DNA from: Kitasatospora herbaricolor
GTDB lineage: Bacteria; Actinomycetota; Actinomycetes; Streptomycetales; Streptomycetaceae
Length of the DNA stretch: 64,000 nucleotides
Reading direction: 5' to 3'
Assembly: GCF_030813695.1 (NCBI RefSeq)
Contig: NZ_JAUSVA010000002.1
Location: 5,642,001 to 5,706,000 of the forward strand
Under the pieces are notes generated by a model. The model saw nothing but the letters and a program-made list of their open reading frames with translations. It had not been told where the DNA came from and made no database searches. The translations under genes and the position numbers were made by a program. Below, in pieces: positions 1 through 8,171 of this stretch; within the stretch, counting starts at the first letter, position 1, and every line of letters starts with the position of its first letter.

Positions 1-37
1 GTCCGCCCGGCCGGTGCCGGGCCCCGGCCGGGCGGAC
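1..37. terminator. GC hairpin at the window edge
   Basis: A perfect 14-bp inverted repeat (1-14 with 24-37, loop of 9) with no T-tract, the usual form of Streptomyces terminators. It probably ends the gene that lies left of the window. Confidence 0.55.
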
Positions 38-136
38 GCGCCGCTGCCGGGCGTCCGTCCGGGCGCCACCTGCCGTCCCCGTACCGACCCTCCGCCGTTC
101 CCCCGAAACGGGGGGTGACAGGCGTAGGGTTTCGTC

Positions 137-946
137 ATGACAGGCACAGGAGACGAGAAGCACTACGGGCACGGCCCGGAGCAGGTCGGCGCGCCGGGGC
201 GGAAGAAGGCCTGGCCGGAGAAGCAGAAGGGCCCGGTGCTGGTGCGCCGGGACCAGGTCGGCACCAGCACCACCGACCAGCGGCTGCTGGACACCACCGG
301 CCCCACCGACTGGCTGCACACCGACCCCTGGCGGGTCTGGCGGATCACCTCCGAGTTCGTCGAGGGCTTCGGCGCGCTGGCCGAACTCCCCGCCGCGATC
401 AGCGTGTTCGGCTCGGCCCGGACACCGGTCGACTCCCCCGAGTACGCGGCCGGCGTGGCCATCGGCCGGGCCCTGGCCGAAGCCGGCTACGCGGTCATCA
501 CCGGCGGCGGCCCGGGAGCGATGGAGGCCGCCAACCGCGGCGCCTCGGAAGCCGGCGGGCTGAGCGTGGGCCTCGGCATCGAGCTGCCCTTCGAGCAGGG
601 CCTGAACGAGTTCGTCGACCTCGGGTTGAACTTCCGGTACTTCTTCGTCCGCAAGACGATGTTCGTGAAGTACGCCCAGGGCTTCGTCGTGCTGCCGGGC
701 GGCCTCGGCACCCTCGACGAGCTCTTCGAGGCGCTGACCCTGGTGCAGACGAAGAAGGTCACCCGGTTCCCGGTGGTCCTCTTCGGCAGCGCCTACTGGG
801 GCGGGCTCTTCGAGTGGCTGAAGAACACCCTGGTCGCCGAGGGCAAGGCCTCGCCGAAGGACCTGGAGCTGTTCCACATCACCGACGACATCGACGAGGT
901 CATGAAGATCCTCGCCGAGACCCGCCGCCCGGACCACGAGATCTGA
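137..946 (+). CDS. LOG-family (TIGR00730) Rossmann-fold protein
   Basis: 269 aa. LOG-family proteins are nucleotide-binding Rossmann enzymes; characterised members are cytokinin riboside 5'-monophosphate phosphoribohydrolases, but the substrate in this clade is not settled. The signature GGGPGAMEAANRGA lies near residue 120 and the PGGLGTLDE motif near residue 190. The ATG has no clear ribosome binding site. A TAGGGT -10-like box at 125-130 sits 6 bases before it, which suggests a leaderless or very short leader transcript. It is the first gene of a block that, as I recall, is shared with mycobacteria (LOG, folP2, DivIVA-like, tag). It converges on folP. Confidence 0.9.
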   Translation: MTGTGDEKHYGHGPEQVGAPGRKKAWPEKQKGPVLVRRDQVGTSTTDQRLLDTTGPTDWLHTDPWRVWRITSEFVEGFGALAELPAAISVFGSARTPVDSPEYAAGVAIGRALAEAGYAVITGGGPGAMEAANRGASEAGGLSVGLGIELPFEQGLNEFVDLGLNFRYFFVRKTMFVKYAQGFVVLPGGLGTLDELFEALTLVQTKKVTRFPVVLFGSAYWGGLFEWLKNTLVAEGKASPKDLELFHITDDIDEVMKILAETRRPDHEI

Positions 947-984
947 CCCGGGGAACGGCCCTGCCCCGGGACCGCCGGGACCAC

Positions 985-1023
985 CCCTCCCGCAGCCACG
1001 ACCCGCGGGAGGGCGCCCCGCGT
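985..1023. terminator. hairpin between convergent LOG and folP genes
   Basis: A 9-bp inverted repeat, CCCTCCCGC with GCGGGAGGG, with a 21-base loop between two convergent genes. It is a modest candidate for a shared terminator. Confidence 0.4.
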
Positions 1024-1092
1024 ACGGTCACCCGGCAGGGCCGTCGACCGTCGGCACCGGCGCGCCCCGGAGGCGGGCCGAGCCCGGGAGGA

Positions 1093-1956
1093 TCAGGCCA
1101 GCCCCCGCCGCGCGACCGCCGGGGGACGGCTCCCCCTGATCGAGGCGACCATGTCCAGCACCTGCCGGGTCTCCGCGACCTGGTGGGCCCGGTAGATCCG
1201 GGCGCCGAGCCAGGCGGAGACGGCGGTGGTGGCGAGGGTGCCGAGCAGCCGCTCGTCCACCGGGCGGTCCAGGGTCTCGCCGACGAAGTCCTTGTTGGAG
1301 AGCGAGACCAGGACGGGGAACCCGGTGGCGGTCATCTCCGGCAGCCGCCGGGTGGCCTCCAGCGAGTGCCGGGTGTTCTTGCCGAAGTCGTGGCCGGGGT
1401 CGATGATCAGCGCGTCCCGGCGGACGCCGAGGGCGGCCGCGCGTTCGGCCAGGCCGACGGTGACGTCGAGGATGTCGGCCATCACGTCCTCGTACCCCAC
1501 CCGGTGCGGGCGGGTGCGGGGTTCGGCGCCGCCGGCGTGGGTGCAGACCAGTCCGGCGTCGAAGCGGGCGGCGACTGCGGCGAGTTCGGGGTCGACCCCG
1601 CCCCAGGCGTCGTTCAGCAGGTCCGCGCCGACCTCGCAGACGGCCTCGCCGACCTCGTGCCGCCAGGTGTCCACGCTGATCACGGCCTCGGGGTGGCGCT
1701 TGCGCAGCTCCGCCACGAACGGCACGGTGCGCCGCAGTTCCTCCTCGACGGTGACCTCGTCGCCGGGGCCGGCCTTGACCCCGCCGATGTCGAGGATCGC
1801 CGCGCCCTCGGCCACCGCGCGGTCGGCGGCGGCGAACGCGGCCTCGTCCGCGAAGGTGGCTCCCCGGTCGAAGAAGGAGTCCGGGGTGCGGTTGACGATG
1901 GCCATGATCACCAGCTCGTCGTCGCCGAATTCACGCGGTCCCAGGCGCAGTGCCAC
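1093..1956 (-). CDS. Dihydropteroate synthase family protein (FolP2-like)
   Basis: 287 aa TIM-barrel pterin-binding protein. DHPS condenses 6-hydroxymethyl-pterin pyrophosphate with p-aminobenzoate in folate synthesis. The family signature VIMAIVNRTPDSFFDRG lies at the N terminus, DIGG near residue 60 and DPGHDFGKN near residue 190. I chose the GTG at 1956, which has GAGGAG about 8 bases upstream; the reading frame stays open for a further 89 codons that do not resemble DHPS. Its neighbours match the mycobacterial folP2 locus, and FolP2 proteins are reported to lack DHPS activity. A true folate role is therefore uncertain and a second folP is expected elsewhere. Confidence 0.85.
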   Translation of the reverse strand: MALRLGPREFGDDELVIMAIVNRTPDSFFDRGATFADEAAFAAADRAVAEGAAILDIGGVKAGPGDEVTVEEELRRTVPFVAELRKRHPEAVISVDTWRHEVGEAVCEVGADLLNDAWGGVDPELAAVAARFDAGLVCTHAGGAEPRTRPHRVGYEDVMADILDVTVGLAERAAALGVRRDALIIDPGHDFGKNTRHSLEATRRLPEMTATGFPVLVSLSNKDFVGETLDRPVDERLLGTLATTAVSAWLGARIYRAHQVAETRQVLDMVASIRGSRPPAVARRGLA

Positions 1957-2079
1957 CGATGTCTCCTCCTCAGCTGCTGCGGGTGCGATGATGGCCCCCG
2001 GCCTACTCGGGGACCATGCTCGCACTTTGTAGGGGTCGGCACGCTTGGCGGGGCCGATCGGACGTCTGGAGGACAGCTC

Positions 2080-2523
2080 GTGTTCTGGGTGATCGTGGTG
2101 GCGATGGCCGTGGTGGTCGGCGGCGCCGCGCTGGTGGCGCTGGGTGGTGGCGGTTCGCTGCCGGAGGCGGTGCAGGACCGGCTTGCCGCGCGGCTCCCGC
2201 AGGACCGGCCGTTGAGCCGTCATGACGTGGACGAGATCCGGCTGCCGATGGCGGTGCGCGGCTACCGGATGGACGAGGTGGACGACGTGCTCGACCGGCT
2301 CGGTGCCGAGCTCGCCTACCGGGACTCGCGGATCGCGGAGCTGGAGGCCGCCGCCGCCCTGCGGGGCGCGGTCGAGGCCGGCCCGGACGCCGAGCCCGGC
2401 GCCGAGCCGCTGCCGGGCCTGGAGGAGTTCGCCAAGGTGGTGGCCCCGGCCGCCTCGCTGGAGAAGACCTCGCAGCCGGCCGCCGGCGGCCCGGTGTCCG
2501 ACGAGCCGCTGGCGGATCGTTGA
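2080..2523 (+). CDS. DivIVA-domain protein
   Basis: 147 aa. A single membrane helix (about residues 2-22) is followed by a DivIVA-like segment with RGYRMDEVDDVLDRL around residues 60-75 and a short coiled coil. DivIVA proteins organise polar growth in actinobacteria, but this short membrane-anchored form is not a full DivIVA and its role is unknown. The GTG start has GGAGG at 2068-2072. The stop overlaps the TTG start of tag by four bases, so the two are probably translationally coupled. The region between this gene and folP would carry a divergent promoter. Confidence 0.8.
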   Translation: MFWVIVVAMAVVVGGAALVALGGGGSLPEAVQDRLAARLPQDRPLSRHDVDEIRLPMAVRGYRMDEVDDVLDRLGAELAYRDSRIAELEAAAALRGAVEAGPDAEPGAEPLPGLEEFAKVVAPAASLEKTSQPAAGGPVSDEPLADR

Positions 2524-3098
2524 GCGGCACGCTGGCGGGCCCGGACGGCCTGCTGCGCTGTGCCTGGGGCGAGTCGGCGGAGGACTACCGGGAGTACCAC
2601 GACACGGAGTGGGGCCGCCCGGTCCGGGGTGACGACGCGCTCTTCGAGCGGGTCTGCCTGGAGGCGTTCCAGTCCGGGCTGTCCTGGATCACCGTCCTGC
2701 GCCGCCGGGAGGGGTTCCGGGCCGCCTTCGCGGGCTTCGAGATCGCGAAGGTGGCGCGGTTCGGCCCGGCCGACGTGGAGCTGCTGCTGCAGGACACCGG
2801 CATCATCCGGAACCGGGCGAAGATCGAGGCCTCGATCGCCAACGCCAAGGTGGCCCGCGAGCTGGACGGCGGGCTGGACGCGCTGATCTGGGGCTTCGCC
2901 GGCGATCCGGACCGGCCGGCGCCGCGGACCCTGGCCGAGGTGCCGGCCGTGACGCCGGAGTCGACGGCGCTGGCCAAGGCGCTGAAGAAGGAGGGCTTCC
3001 GCTTCGTCGGCCCGACCACGGCGTACGCGCTGATGCAGGCCTGCGGGCTGGTGAACGACCACCTGGCGGACTGTCACGTCCGGACCGGCCGGGCGTAG
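2520..3098 (+). CDS. tag: DNA-3-methyladenine glycosylase I
   Basis: 192 aa, the usual length for TagI, a base-excision repair enzyme that removes 3-methyladenine. The zinc-site residues are present: Cys14 and His27 (CAW, YHDTEW) and His181 and Cys185 (DHLADC), with the same four-residue spacing as the E. coli H175/C179 pair. The TTG start overlaps the stop of the DivIVA-domain gene, so it should be expressed with it. A strong hairpin follows. The family call is secure; the start is inferred from coupling. Confidence 0.92.
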   Translation: MSGTLAGPDGLLRCAWGESAEDYREYHDTEWGRPVRGDDALFERVCLEAFQSGLSWITVLRRREGFRAAFAGFEIAKVARFGPADVELLLQDTGIIRNRAKIEASIANAKVARELDGGLDALIWGFAGDPDRPAPRTLAEVPAVTPESTALAKALKKEGFRFVGPTTAYALMQACGLVNDHLADCHVRTGRA

Positions 3099-3144
3099 CC
3101 GCCCGGGCCCGCCGGCCCGCCCGGGCCGTCACGTGCCACCCGTG

Positions 3145-3189
3145 CGTCGGCGGTCCGGGCCGCCCCGGGGGAGGCCCGGACCGCCGACG
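3145..3189. terminator. bidirectional terminator between tag and the enoyl-CoA hydratase gene
   Basis: A perfect 17-bp inverted repeat (3145-3161 with 3173-3189) and an 11-base loop fill the gap between two convergent genes, so it can serve both strands. Confidence 0.75.
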
Positions 3190-3192
3190 GTC

Positions 3193-3993
3193 TCAACGGC
3201 CCAGGTAGACCGGCGGCCGCTTGGCGATGAACGCGTCGACCGCGATCCGGTGGTCCGCGCTCCCGCCGGCCAGGGTCTGCAGCTCGTCCTCCTTGTCCAG
3301 GAGCTCGTCCAGCGTGTGCGAGGCGCCGTAGGCCAGCGACTCCTTGATCGCGCCGTAGGCGACCGTCGGCCCTTCGGCCAGCTGCTGGGCGAACGCCCTG
3401 GCCGTGGCCTGGAGTTCGGCGGCCGGGACGACCTTGGTGGCCAGGCCCAGCTGCAGCGCCTCGGCGGCCCTGACCGTCCGGGGCAGCATCAGCAGTTCGG
3501 TCGCCCGTGCGTGTCCCACCAGCCGGGGCAGCGTCCACGACGCGCCCGAGTCGCTGGTCAGCGCCACGCCCGCGAACGAGGTGTTGAAGCCCGCCGTGTC
3601 GGCCACGATCCGGAAGTCGCAGGCGAAGGCCAGCGACGCGCCCGCGCCGGCGGCGACCCCGCCGACCGCCGCGACGGTCGGCTTGCGCATCCCGGCGAGC
3701 GCGCGGACCAGCGGGTTGTAGTGCTCGGCCACCGTCCGCAGCGCGCCCTCGCCGGTCTCCTCGGCCCGCTTGAGCAGGCCCAGGTGCTCCTTGAGGTCCT
3801 GGCCGACGCAGAAGGCCTTCTCGCCGGCGCCGGTGAGCAGGACGGCCCGCACGGCCGGGTCCTCGGCGACGGCGGCGACGGTGTCCCGCAGGGCCACCTT
3901 GGTGGGGGTGTCCAGCGCGTTCATCGCGTCCGGTCGGTTGATGGTGACGACGGCGAGGCCACCGTCCAGCTCGTACAGCACGGAGTCGGACAT
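3193..3993 (-). CDS. Enoyl-CoA hydratase/isomerase family protein
   Basis: 266 aa crotonase-fold protein acting on acyl-CoA thioesters. The oxyanion-hole segment GVAAGAGASLAFACD is near residue 110, followed by SDSGASWTLPRLVG near residue 140. The latter resembles PaaG/PaaB-type hydratases and isomerases, so an isomerase in aromatic or fatty acid breakdown is possible. ATG is preceded by GGGAG. It is monocistronic and convergent with tag. The 3994-4302 gap upstream carries divergent promoters for this gene and the DUF3117 gene. The exact substrate cannot be read from sequence. Confidence 0.85.
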   Translation of the reverse strand: MSDSVLYELDGGLAVVTINRPDAMNALDTPTKVALRDTVAAVAEDPAVRAVLLTGAGEKAFCVGQDLKEHLGLLKRAEETGEGALRTVAEHYNPLVRALAGMRKPTVAAVGGVAAGAGASLAFACDFRIVADTAGFNTSFAGVALTSDSGASWTLPRLVGHARATELLMLPRTVRAAEALQLGLATKVVPAAELQATARAFAQQLAEGPTVAYGAIKESLAYGASHTLDELLDKEDELQTLAGGSADHRIAVDAFIAKRPPVYLGR

Positions 3994-4190
3994 GAGGGTG
4001 TGGGCTCCCAGCTTTTGGTGGGTGGAGGGTGGAGCGGGTCGTGTGTGTCAGGATGCCGGAGCCGGCGGCCGCCTGGGGAGTGTGAGGTATCGCACCTTTC
4101 CCGGGCGTCGGTATCGCCGTCCTGGTGGGGCTTCTGGCATGAAATCTCCCGCTATCGGCGGGTCCGGGCACGGTTGTGCTCGGAGTGATG

Positions 4191-4221
4191 TTGGTCATCA
4201 GGCCGCCGCATGCGGGATAAT
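4191..4221 (+). promoter_or_regulatory. candidate vegetative promoter of the DUF3117 gene
   Basis: TTGGTC (4191-4196) and GATAAT (4216-4221) are separated by 19 bases, a little longer than ideal, about 80 bases before the DUF3117 start. The rest of the 309-base gap (3994-4302) shows nothing else definite. Confidence 0.4.
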
Positions 4222-4302
4222 GGCTTCCGATCAATGCGTTCGATACCGGCGGTGGACGGACAGCCGGTACTTAGCTGAGCGGTTGCAGGAAGGGGAACGA
4301 GC

Positions 4303-4470
4303 ATGGCGGCCATGAAGCCGCGGACGGGTGACGGCCCGCTCGAGGTCACCAAAGAGGGGCGGGGCATCATCATGCGCGTTCCGCTGGAAGGCGGCGGACG
4401 CCTGGTGGTGGAACTCACGCCGGACGAGGCCGACGCCCTGGGCGAGGCTCTGAAGAAGGCTTGCGGCTGA
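4303..4470 (+). CDS. DUF3117 domain-containing protein
   Basis: 55 aa. Begins MAAMKPRTGDGPLEVTKEG, the highly conserved actinobacterial DUF3117 sequence (Rv1211 type). Its function is unknown; it is short, soluble and nearly always encoded beside tag or the sigE locus. The ribosome binding site GGAAGGGGAA lies just upstream of the ATG, and a perfect 15-bp hairpin follows 41 bases after the stop, so this is a self-contained transcription unit. The gene is certain, the function is not. Confidence 0.93.
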   Translation: MAAMKPRTGDGPLEVTKEGRGIIMRVPLEGGGRLVVELTPDEADALGEALKKACG

Positions 4471-4511
4471 CCGCAGCGGGTGTTCCCCTCTCATCTCCTT
4501 GAGATGTGCAC

Positions 4512-4546
4512 GGAGCCCGGGCCGACACACCGTCGGCCCGGGCTCC
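4512..4546. terminator. terminator between DUF3117 and O-methyltransferase genes
   Basis: Perfect 15-bp inverted repeat (4512-4526 with 4532-4546) with a 5-base loop, lying between convergent genes. Confidence 0.8.
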
Positions 4547-4601
4547 CTGGCGTCCGCGGGCGGGCCCGCGCGGTCGCCGACCCGCCCGGGCCAGGGCCGG
4601 A

Positions 4602-5234
4602 TCAGCGTTTGACCGCGCAGAGCAGCCCGTCGCTGACCGGCAGCAGGGCGGGCAGCAGGTCGTCGCTCTCCCGGACGTCGCGGACCAGCTCGCGGACCGC
4701 GTGGGTCTGCGCGTCCCGGTGGGAGGGCTCGGCGAGCCGGCCCTCCTGGAAGACGCCCTCGAAGCAGACCATGCCGCCGGGGCGCAGCAGGCGCAACGAT
4801 TCTGCAAGGTAGGACTGGGACTCGGCCGGGTCGCCGTCGCAGAACACCAGGTCGTACTGGCCGTCCGCGAGGCGTGGCAGCACGTCCAGGGCGCGCCCGG
4901 GGATGAACCGGGCCCGATTGGCCGCGAAGCCGGCCGCGAGGTACGCCTCCCGCGCGAACTGCTGGCGGACCGGCTCGGAGTCGACGGTGGTCAGCACCCC
5001 GTCCGGCCGCATGCCGCGCAGCAGGTAGACCCCGGACACGCCCGTCCCGGTGCCGATCTCGGCCACCGCCTTGGCGTCGAGCGCGGCGGCCAGCAGTCGC
5101 AGGCACGCCCCGCCGCTCGGCCCGATCGCGCGGATGCCCGTCCGCGCGGACTGGGCCCTGGCGTAGGTCAGGACGGCGTCCTCACCCACGTAGGTGTCCG
5201 CGAGGGCCGCGTGCGCTGACCCGAACTCGGTGAT
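4602..5234 (-). CDS. SAM-dependent O-methyltransferase (sigE-linked)
   Basis: About 210 aa. Class I methyltransferase of the Methyltransf_3 type, with the SAM motif EIGTGTGVSGVYLL and the acidic VDSEP after it, then DVLPRLADGQYDLVFCDGD. It matches, from memory, the O-methyltransferase that sits divergently beside sigE in actinobacteria (Rv1220c). The substrate is unknown. The start is odd: no ATG, GTG or TTG has a ribosome binding site. A TTG at 5390 opens the frame, but the intervening codons are atypical (GTA, TGT, AAA, TAT). AAAGAGG lies about 5 bases before an ATC at 5234, where I infer similarity to homologues begins. A GTG at 5189 is the next alternative. Confidence 0.8.
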   Translation of the reverse strand: MTEFGSAHAALADTYVGEDAVLTYARAQSARTGIRAIGPSGGACLRLLAAALDAKAVAEIGTGTGVSGVYLLRGMRPDGVLTTVDSEPVRQQFAREAYLAAGFAANRARFIPGRALDVLPRLADGQYDLVFCDGDPAESQSYLAESLRLLRPGGMVCFEGVFQEGRLAEPSHRDAQTHAVRELVRDVRESDDLLPALLPVSDGLLCAVKR

Positions 5235-5569
5235 GGCTGCCTCTTTCGGAGCGCCGGGTGCCGGCCCTGTGCCGACCGGATGTCGATATTTCCTGGCACA
5301 GATTACTGGCCGCCCGGGAACCGCGTCCGGCGGCGGGCCGTTGGTGAAGTCGGGAACGGGCGATGGGAGTGCGTACCGAACGGCCGACAACGCACGGCAG
5401 GGGTGCTCGACCAGGGGTTGAGCACTTTTATCCGGATCTGACGGGTGAGGTGGATATGGTGGTGGCCCTGCTGGGCAGAAGAGCCGACCGAGGAGGTGTG
5501 GCCGAGGGCGACGTCCCTGTGCGGCGGCACCACCGCGGCACCACGTCGGCCCGTACGCCGGAGCCCGTG

Positions 5570-6286
5570 ATGAACCAGCCTGCGCAATCCCCCCTGGACA
5601 AGCCGGCCGACGCCACCGCCGAGGCCCCCGTTGCTCTGGCGACCTTCGCCGAGGGCCCCGACGCGCAGGCCTGGACCCCTCCCTCCTGGGAGGAGATCGT
5701 CGAGGCGCACAGCGCCCGCGTCTACCGGCTCGCCTACCGCCTGACGGGCAACCAGCACGACGCCGAGGACCTCACCCAGGAGGTCTTCGTCCGGGTCTTC
5801 CGCTCGCTCTCCACCTACACCCCGGGCACCTTCGAGGGGTGGCTCCACCGGATCACCACCAACCTCTTCCTGGACATGGTGCGCCGACGCCAGCGGATCC
5901 GCTTCGACGCCCTGGGCGACGACGCCGCCGAGCGGCTGCCCAGCCGTGAGCCCAGCCCGGCCCAGCACTTCAGCGACACCCACTTCGACGCCGACGTCCA
6001 GCAGGCGCTCGACACCCTCGCCCCCGAGTTCCGCGCCGCCGTGGTGCTGTGCGACATCGAGGGCCTCTCCTACGAGGAGATCGCGGCCACCCTCGGTGTC
6101 AAGCTCGGCACCGTGCGCAGCCGCATCCACCGCGGCCGCTCGCACCTGCGCGCCGCGCTCAAGCACCGTGCCCCCGGCTCCGCCCCCGGGCGCGAGCGCC
6201 GCGGCGGCTCCGACGAGCCGGTGGCGGTCGGTGCGGTCGGCGGTGACGCGGGAGCCACCGACCGGCGTGGACGGGGGCGGTCGTGA
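5570..6286 (+). CDS. sigE: ECF RNA polymerase sigma factor, SigE-like
   Basis: About 238 aa. Region 2 (residues 48-107) includes YRLAYRLTGNQHDAEDLTQE and FEGWLHRITTN; region 4 (about 142-197) includes LSYEEIAATLGVKLGTVRSRIHRG. It resembles the mycobacterial and Streptomyces SigE-type factor of the cell-envelope stress response. The ATG at 5570 has GGAG about 8 bases upstream; GTGs at 5498 and 5519 are alternatives. The stop overlaps the GTG start of the anti-sigma gene (GTGA), implying coupled synthesis. This is the rseA-linked sigE, not the CseBC-linked Streptomyces SigE, so naming may differ between sources. Confidence 0.88.
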   Translation: MNQPAQSPLDKPADATAEAPVALATFAEGPDAQAWTPPSWEEIVEAHSARVYRLAYRLTGNQHDAEDLTQEVFVRVFRSLSTYTPGTFEGWLHRITTNLFLDMVRRRQRIRFDALGDDAAERLPSREPSPAQHFSDTHFDADVQQALDTLAPEFRAAVVLCDIEGLSYEEIAATLGVKLGTVRSRIHRGRSHLRAALKHRAPGSAPGRERRGGSDEPVAVGAVGGDAGATDRRGRGRS

Positions 6287-7401
6287 GCGGTGTCGGCCGG
6301 TCCGGTCCGCACGAGTCGTCCGGCAGGGCGGCGTCCCGCCGTGGCGGCGGCTGGGCGCAGCTGGGGCGGCGCGGTGGCGCCGATCCCGAGCCGGCGGCGC
6401 CGCAGGTACCCGTCGGGCCGGAGAGCGGGCTGCTCCCGGTCGCGGTCCGCAGCAGCGCGGAACCCCCCGCGGAGGAGCACCATCTCGGTGAGCGCCTCTC
6501 CTCCTTCGTGGACGGCGAGCTCGGCCACGACTCGCGCGACCGCGTCCAGGCCCACCTGGCCACCTGCCCGCAGTGCCTGGCCGAGGCCGACGCCGGCCGA
6601 GCGGTCAAGCACCTGCTGACCCACACCGGCACGCCGGCGCCCTCCTCCACCCTGATGGCCCGGCTGCTCGCGGTCGGCGCCCTCGGCGAGCAGCCGGACG
6701 GCGACGCCCCGCCGGGCCGGGACCAGGACGGCCGGGAGCGCCACGACGACCACGACGATCACCCGGACGGCGGCCGCGGCGGCTCCGGCGGCGGCCTGGC
6801 GGCGGTCACCGGCACGCTCGGCGGCAGCCGGCTCACCGGCGGCTCGTTCGGCCGCGGCGCGGGTGCCTCCTTCGGCGGCGGCGCGCTCGGCGCGGACGCC
6901 CCGCTGCCCGGTGTGGACCCGAGAGCCTTCGGCCGCGGATCCGTGCTGCGCCCCCTGATGGGCCGGCGCGGCCCCCAGGCGGGCCCGGACGGAGCCGCGG
7001 CGGCCGCCGGGCCGGGGGCACCCGCCCGGTCCGCCCCGGAGCCCTCCGGGGCCGCCGGGCGCCCGGTGCAGCCGCGGGCCCGCCGCTTCGTCTTCGCGGC
7101 CGCCGCGGCCGGTGCCTTCTCGGTGGCCGCGGTCACCCTGGGCGGGGTGGGCGGCCTGCCCGCCCCGGTGGGCGACGACCGGCCCGGCACGGCGGTCACC
7201 CCGGCGCGCGGCCCGGTGGGCGGCGCCCCGGTGCCGATGAGCGGGCAGGTCCCGGTCGACTTCCCGGTGCTGCCGGTGGCGGCGACCCGTACCGCGGTCG
7301 CGCCCGGCGACTCGGGCCGGCTCCCGGCCGGCGGCAGCCCCTACGGCGGGGCGCCGTACAACGGCGGCTACCACGGGGACGCTCCCGGCCAGCCGCGCTG
7401 A
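6283..7401 (+). CDS. Zinc-binding anti-sigma factor (zf-HC2), RseA-like
   Basis: 372 aa. The zf-HC2/ZAS motif HLATCPQC lies near residues 91-98 after HLGERLSSFVDGELG, and one membrane helix is at about 268-290 (FVFAAAAAGAFSVAAVTL). The middle is a long Gly/Pro/Asp-rich low-complexity linker and the exterior tail is Gly/Pro/Tyr-rich. It should hold SigE at the membrane and release it on redox or envelope signals. It overlaps sigE by four bases. In mycobacteria an HtrA protease follows; here tatB comes next after only about 115 bases. Confidence 0.85.
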   Translation: MSGVGRSGPHESSGRAASRRGGGWAQLGRRGGADPEPAAPQVPVGPESGLLPVAVRSSAEPPAEEHHLGERLSSFVDGELGHDSRDRVQAHLATCPQCLAEADAGRAVKHLLTHTGTPAPSSTLMARLLAVGALGEQPDGDAPPGRDQDGRERHDDHDDHPDGGRGGSGGGLAAVTGTLGGSRLTGGSFGRGAGASFGGGALGADAPLPGVDPRAFGRGSVLRPLMGRRGPQAGPDGAAAAAGPGAPARSAPEPSGAAGRPVQPRARRFVFAAAAAGAFSVAAVTLGGVGGLPAPVGDDRPGTAVTPARGPVGGAPVPMSGQVPVDFPVLPVAATRTAVAPGDSGRLPAGGSPYGGAPYNGGYHGDAPGQPR

Positions 7402-7515
7402 CCCCACCTGCGGCGATCGGTGGGACTTCACCACGGCTTCATCACCTGGAGGCCCCGGTACCGGCCGACGGCCATTACCCTGTAGGGACGCCGACCGGAG
7501 AGTGTGGGAGCTTGC

Positions 7516-7959
7516 GTGTTCACAGACATAGGCACACTTGAACTCCTGACCTTGGTCATCATGGCCATCGTGATCTTCGGCCCGGACAAGCTCCCCAAGC
7601 TGATCCAGGACACGATGGGCTTCATCCGGAAGGTCCGGTCCTTCGCCGACAGCGCGAAGGAGGACATCCGCAGCGAGCTCGGCCCGGACTTCAAGGACTT
7701 CGAGTTCGAGGACCTGCACCCGAAGACCTTCGTCCGCAAGCAGCTGATGGGCGGCAACGAGGACCCGCTGGGCTTCAAGGACATCCGCGACAGCCTCGAC
7801 ATCAAGTCGGTCCTGGACGACCGGCCGTCCCCGTCGGTGAACGGTCGCTCGGGCTCGGTGAGCATGGAGAAGACCGGGCCCGTCGAGTCGGCCGCCGCCG
7901 CCGGCGGCGCGCCGCTCGCCGCCGGCGAGCGCCCCCCGTTCGACCTGGACGCGACCTGA
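7516..7959 (+). CDS. tatB: Sec-independent protein translocase TatB
   Basis: 147 aa. A short N-terminal membrane helix with the TatB pattern (LELLTLVIMAIVIFGPDKLPKL) is followed by an amphipathic helix and an acidic, flexible tail. TatB forms the twin-arginine substrate receptor with TatC in the membrane. The GTG at 7516 has GGGAG five bases upstream; a GTG at 7504 is a weaker alternative. It is linked to sigE and its anti-sigma gene as in mycobacteria. tatA and tatC are not in the window. Confidence 0.9.
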   Translation: MFTDIGTLELLTLVIMAIVIFGPDKLPKLIQDTMGFIRKVRSFADSAKEDIRSELGPDFKDFEFEDLHPKTFVRKQLMGGNEDPLGFKDIRDSLDIKSVLDDRPSPSVNGRSGSVSMEKTGPVESAAAAGGAPLAAGERPPFDLDAT

Positions 7960-7995
7960 TCCCCGGCCCCTCGCCGGCGTGAGCACGACGCGCCA

Positions 7996-8029
7996 ACGCC
8001 CCGCCCGGCCGGTCGGCTGAGCGGGGCGT
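7996..8029 (+). terminator. terminator after tatB
   Basis: ACGCCCCGC pairs with GCGGGGCGT, 9 bp, with a 16-base loop, 37 bases after the tatB stop. Confidence 0.55.
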
Positions 8030-8171
8030 CGGCATGTGCGCCGCTATTGTGCTGATTGTCTCCGTCGCGCCGGACGGCCGTTTCCAGGCCGGACCGGAGC
8101 GGCGGGCACGCCGTGGCACGCCGTCATCGGAGCGCGCCGCGGCAGGGAACAGGCGTTGAGGAGGCCCGGGG

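Noticed and set aside
5363..5569. N-terminal extension of the sigma factor
   Set aside because: The upstream codons show no sigma-region similarity, and the GTG at 5498 is only one base from its possible ribosome binding site.
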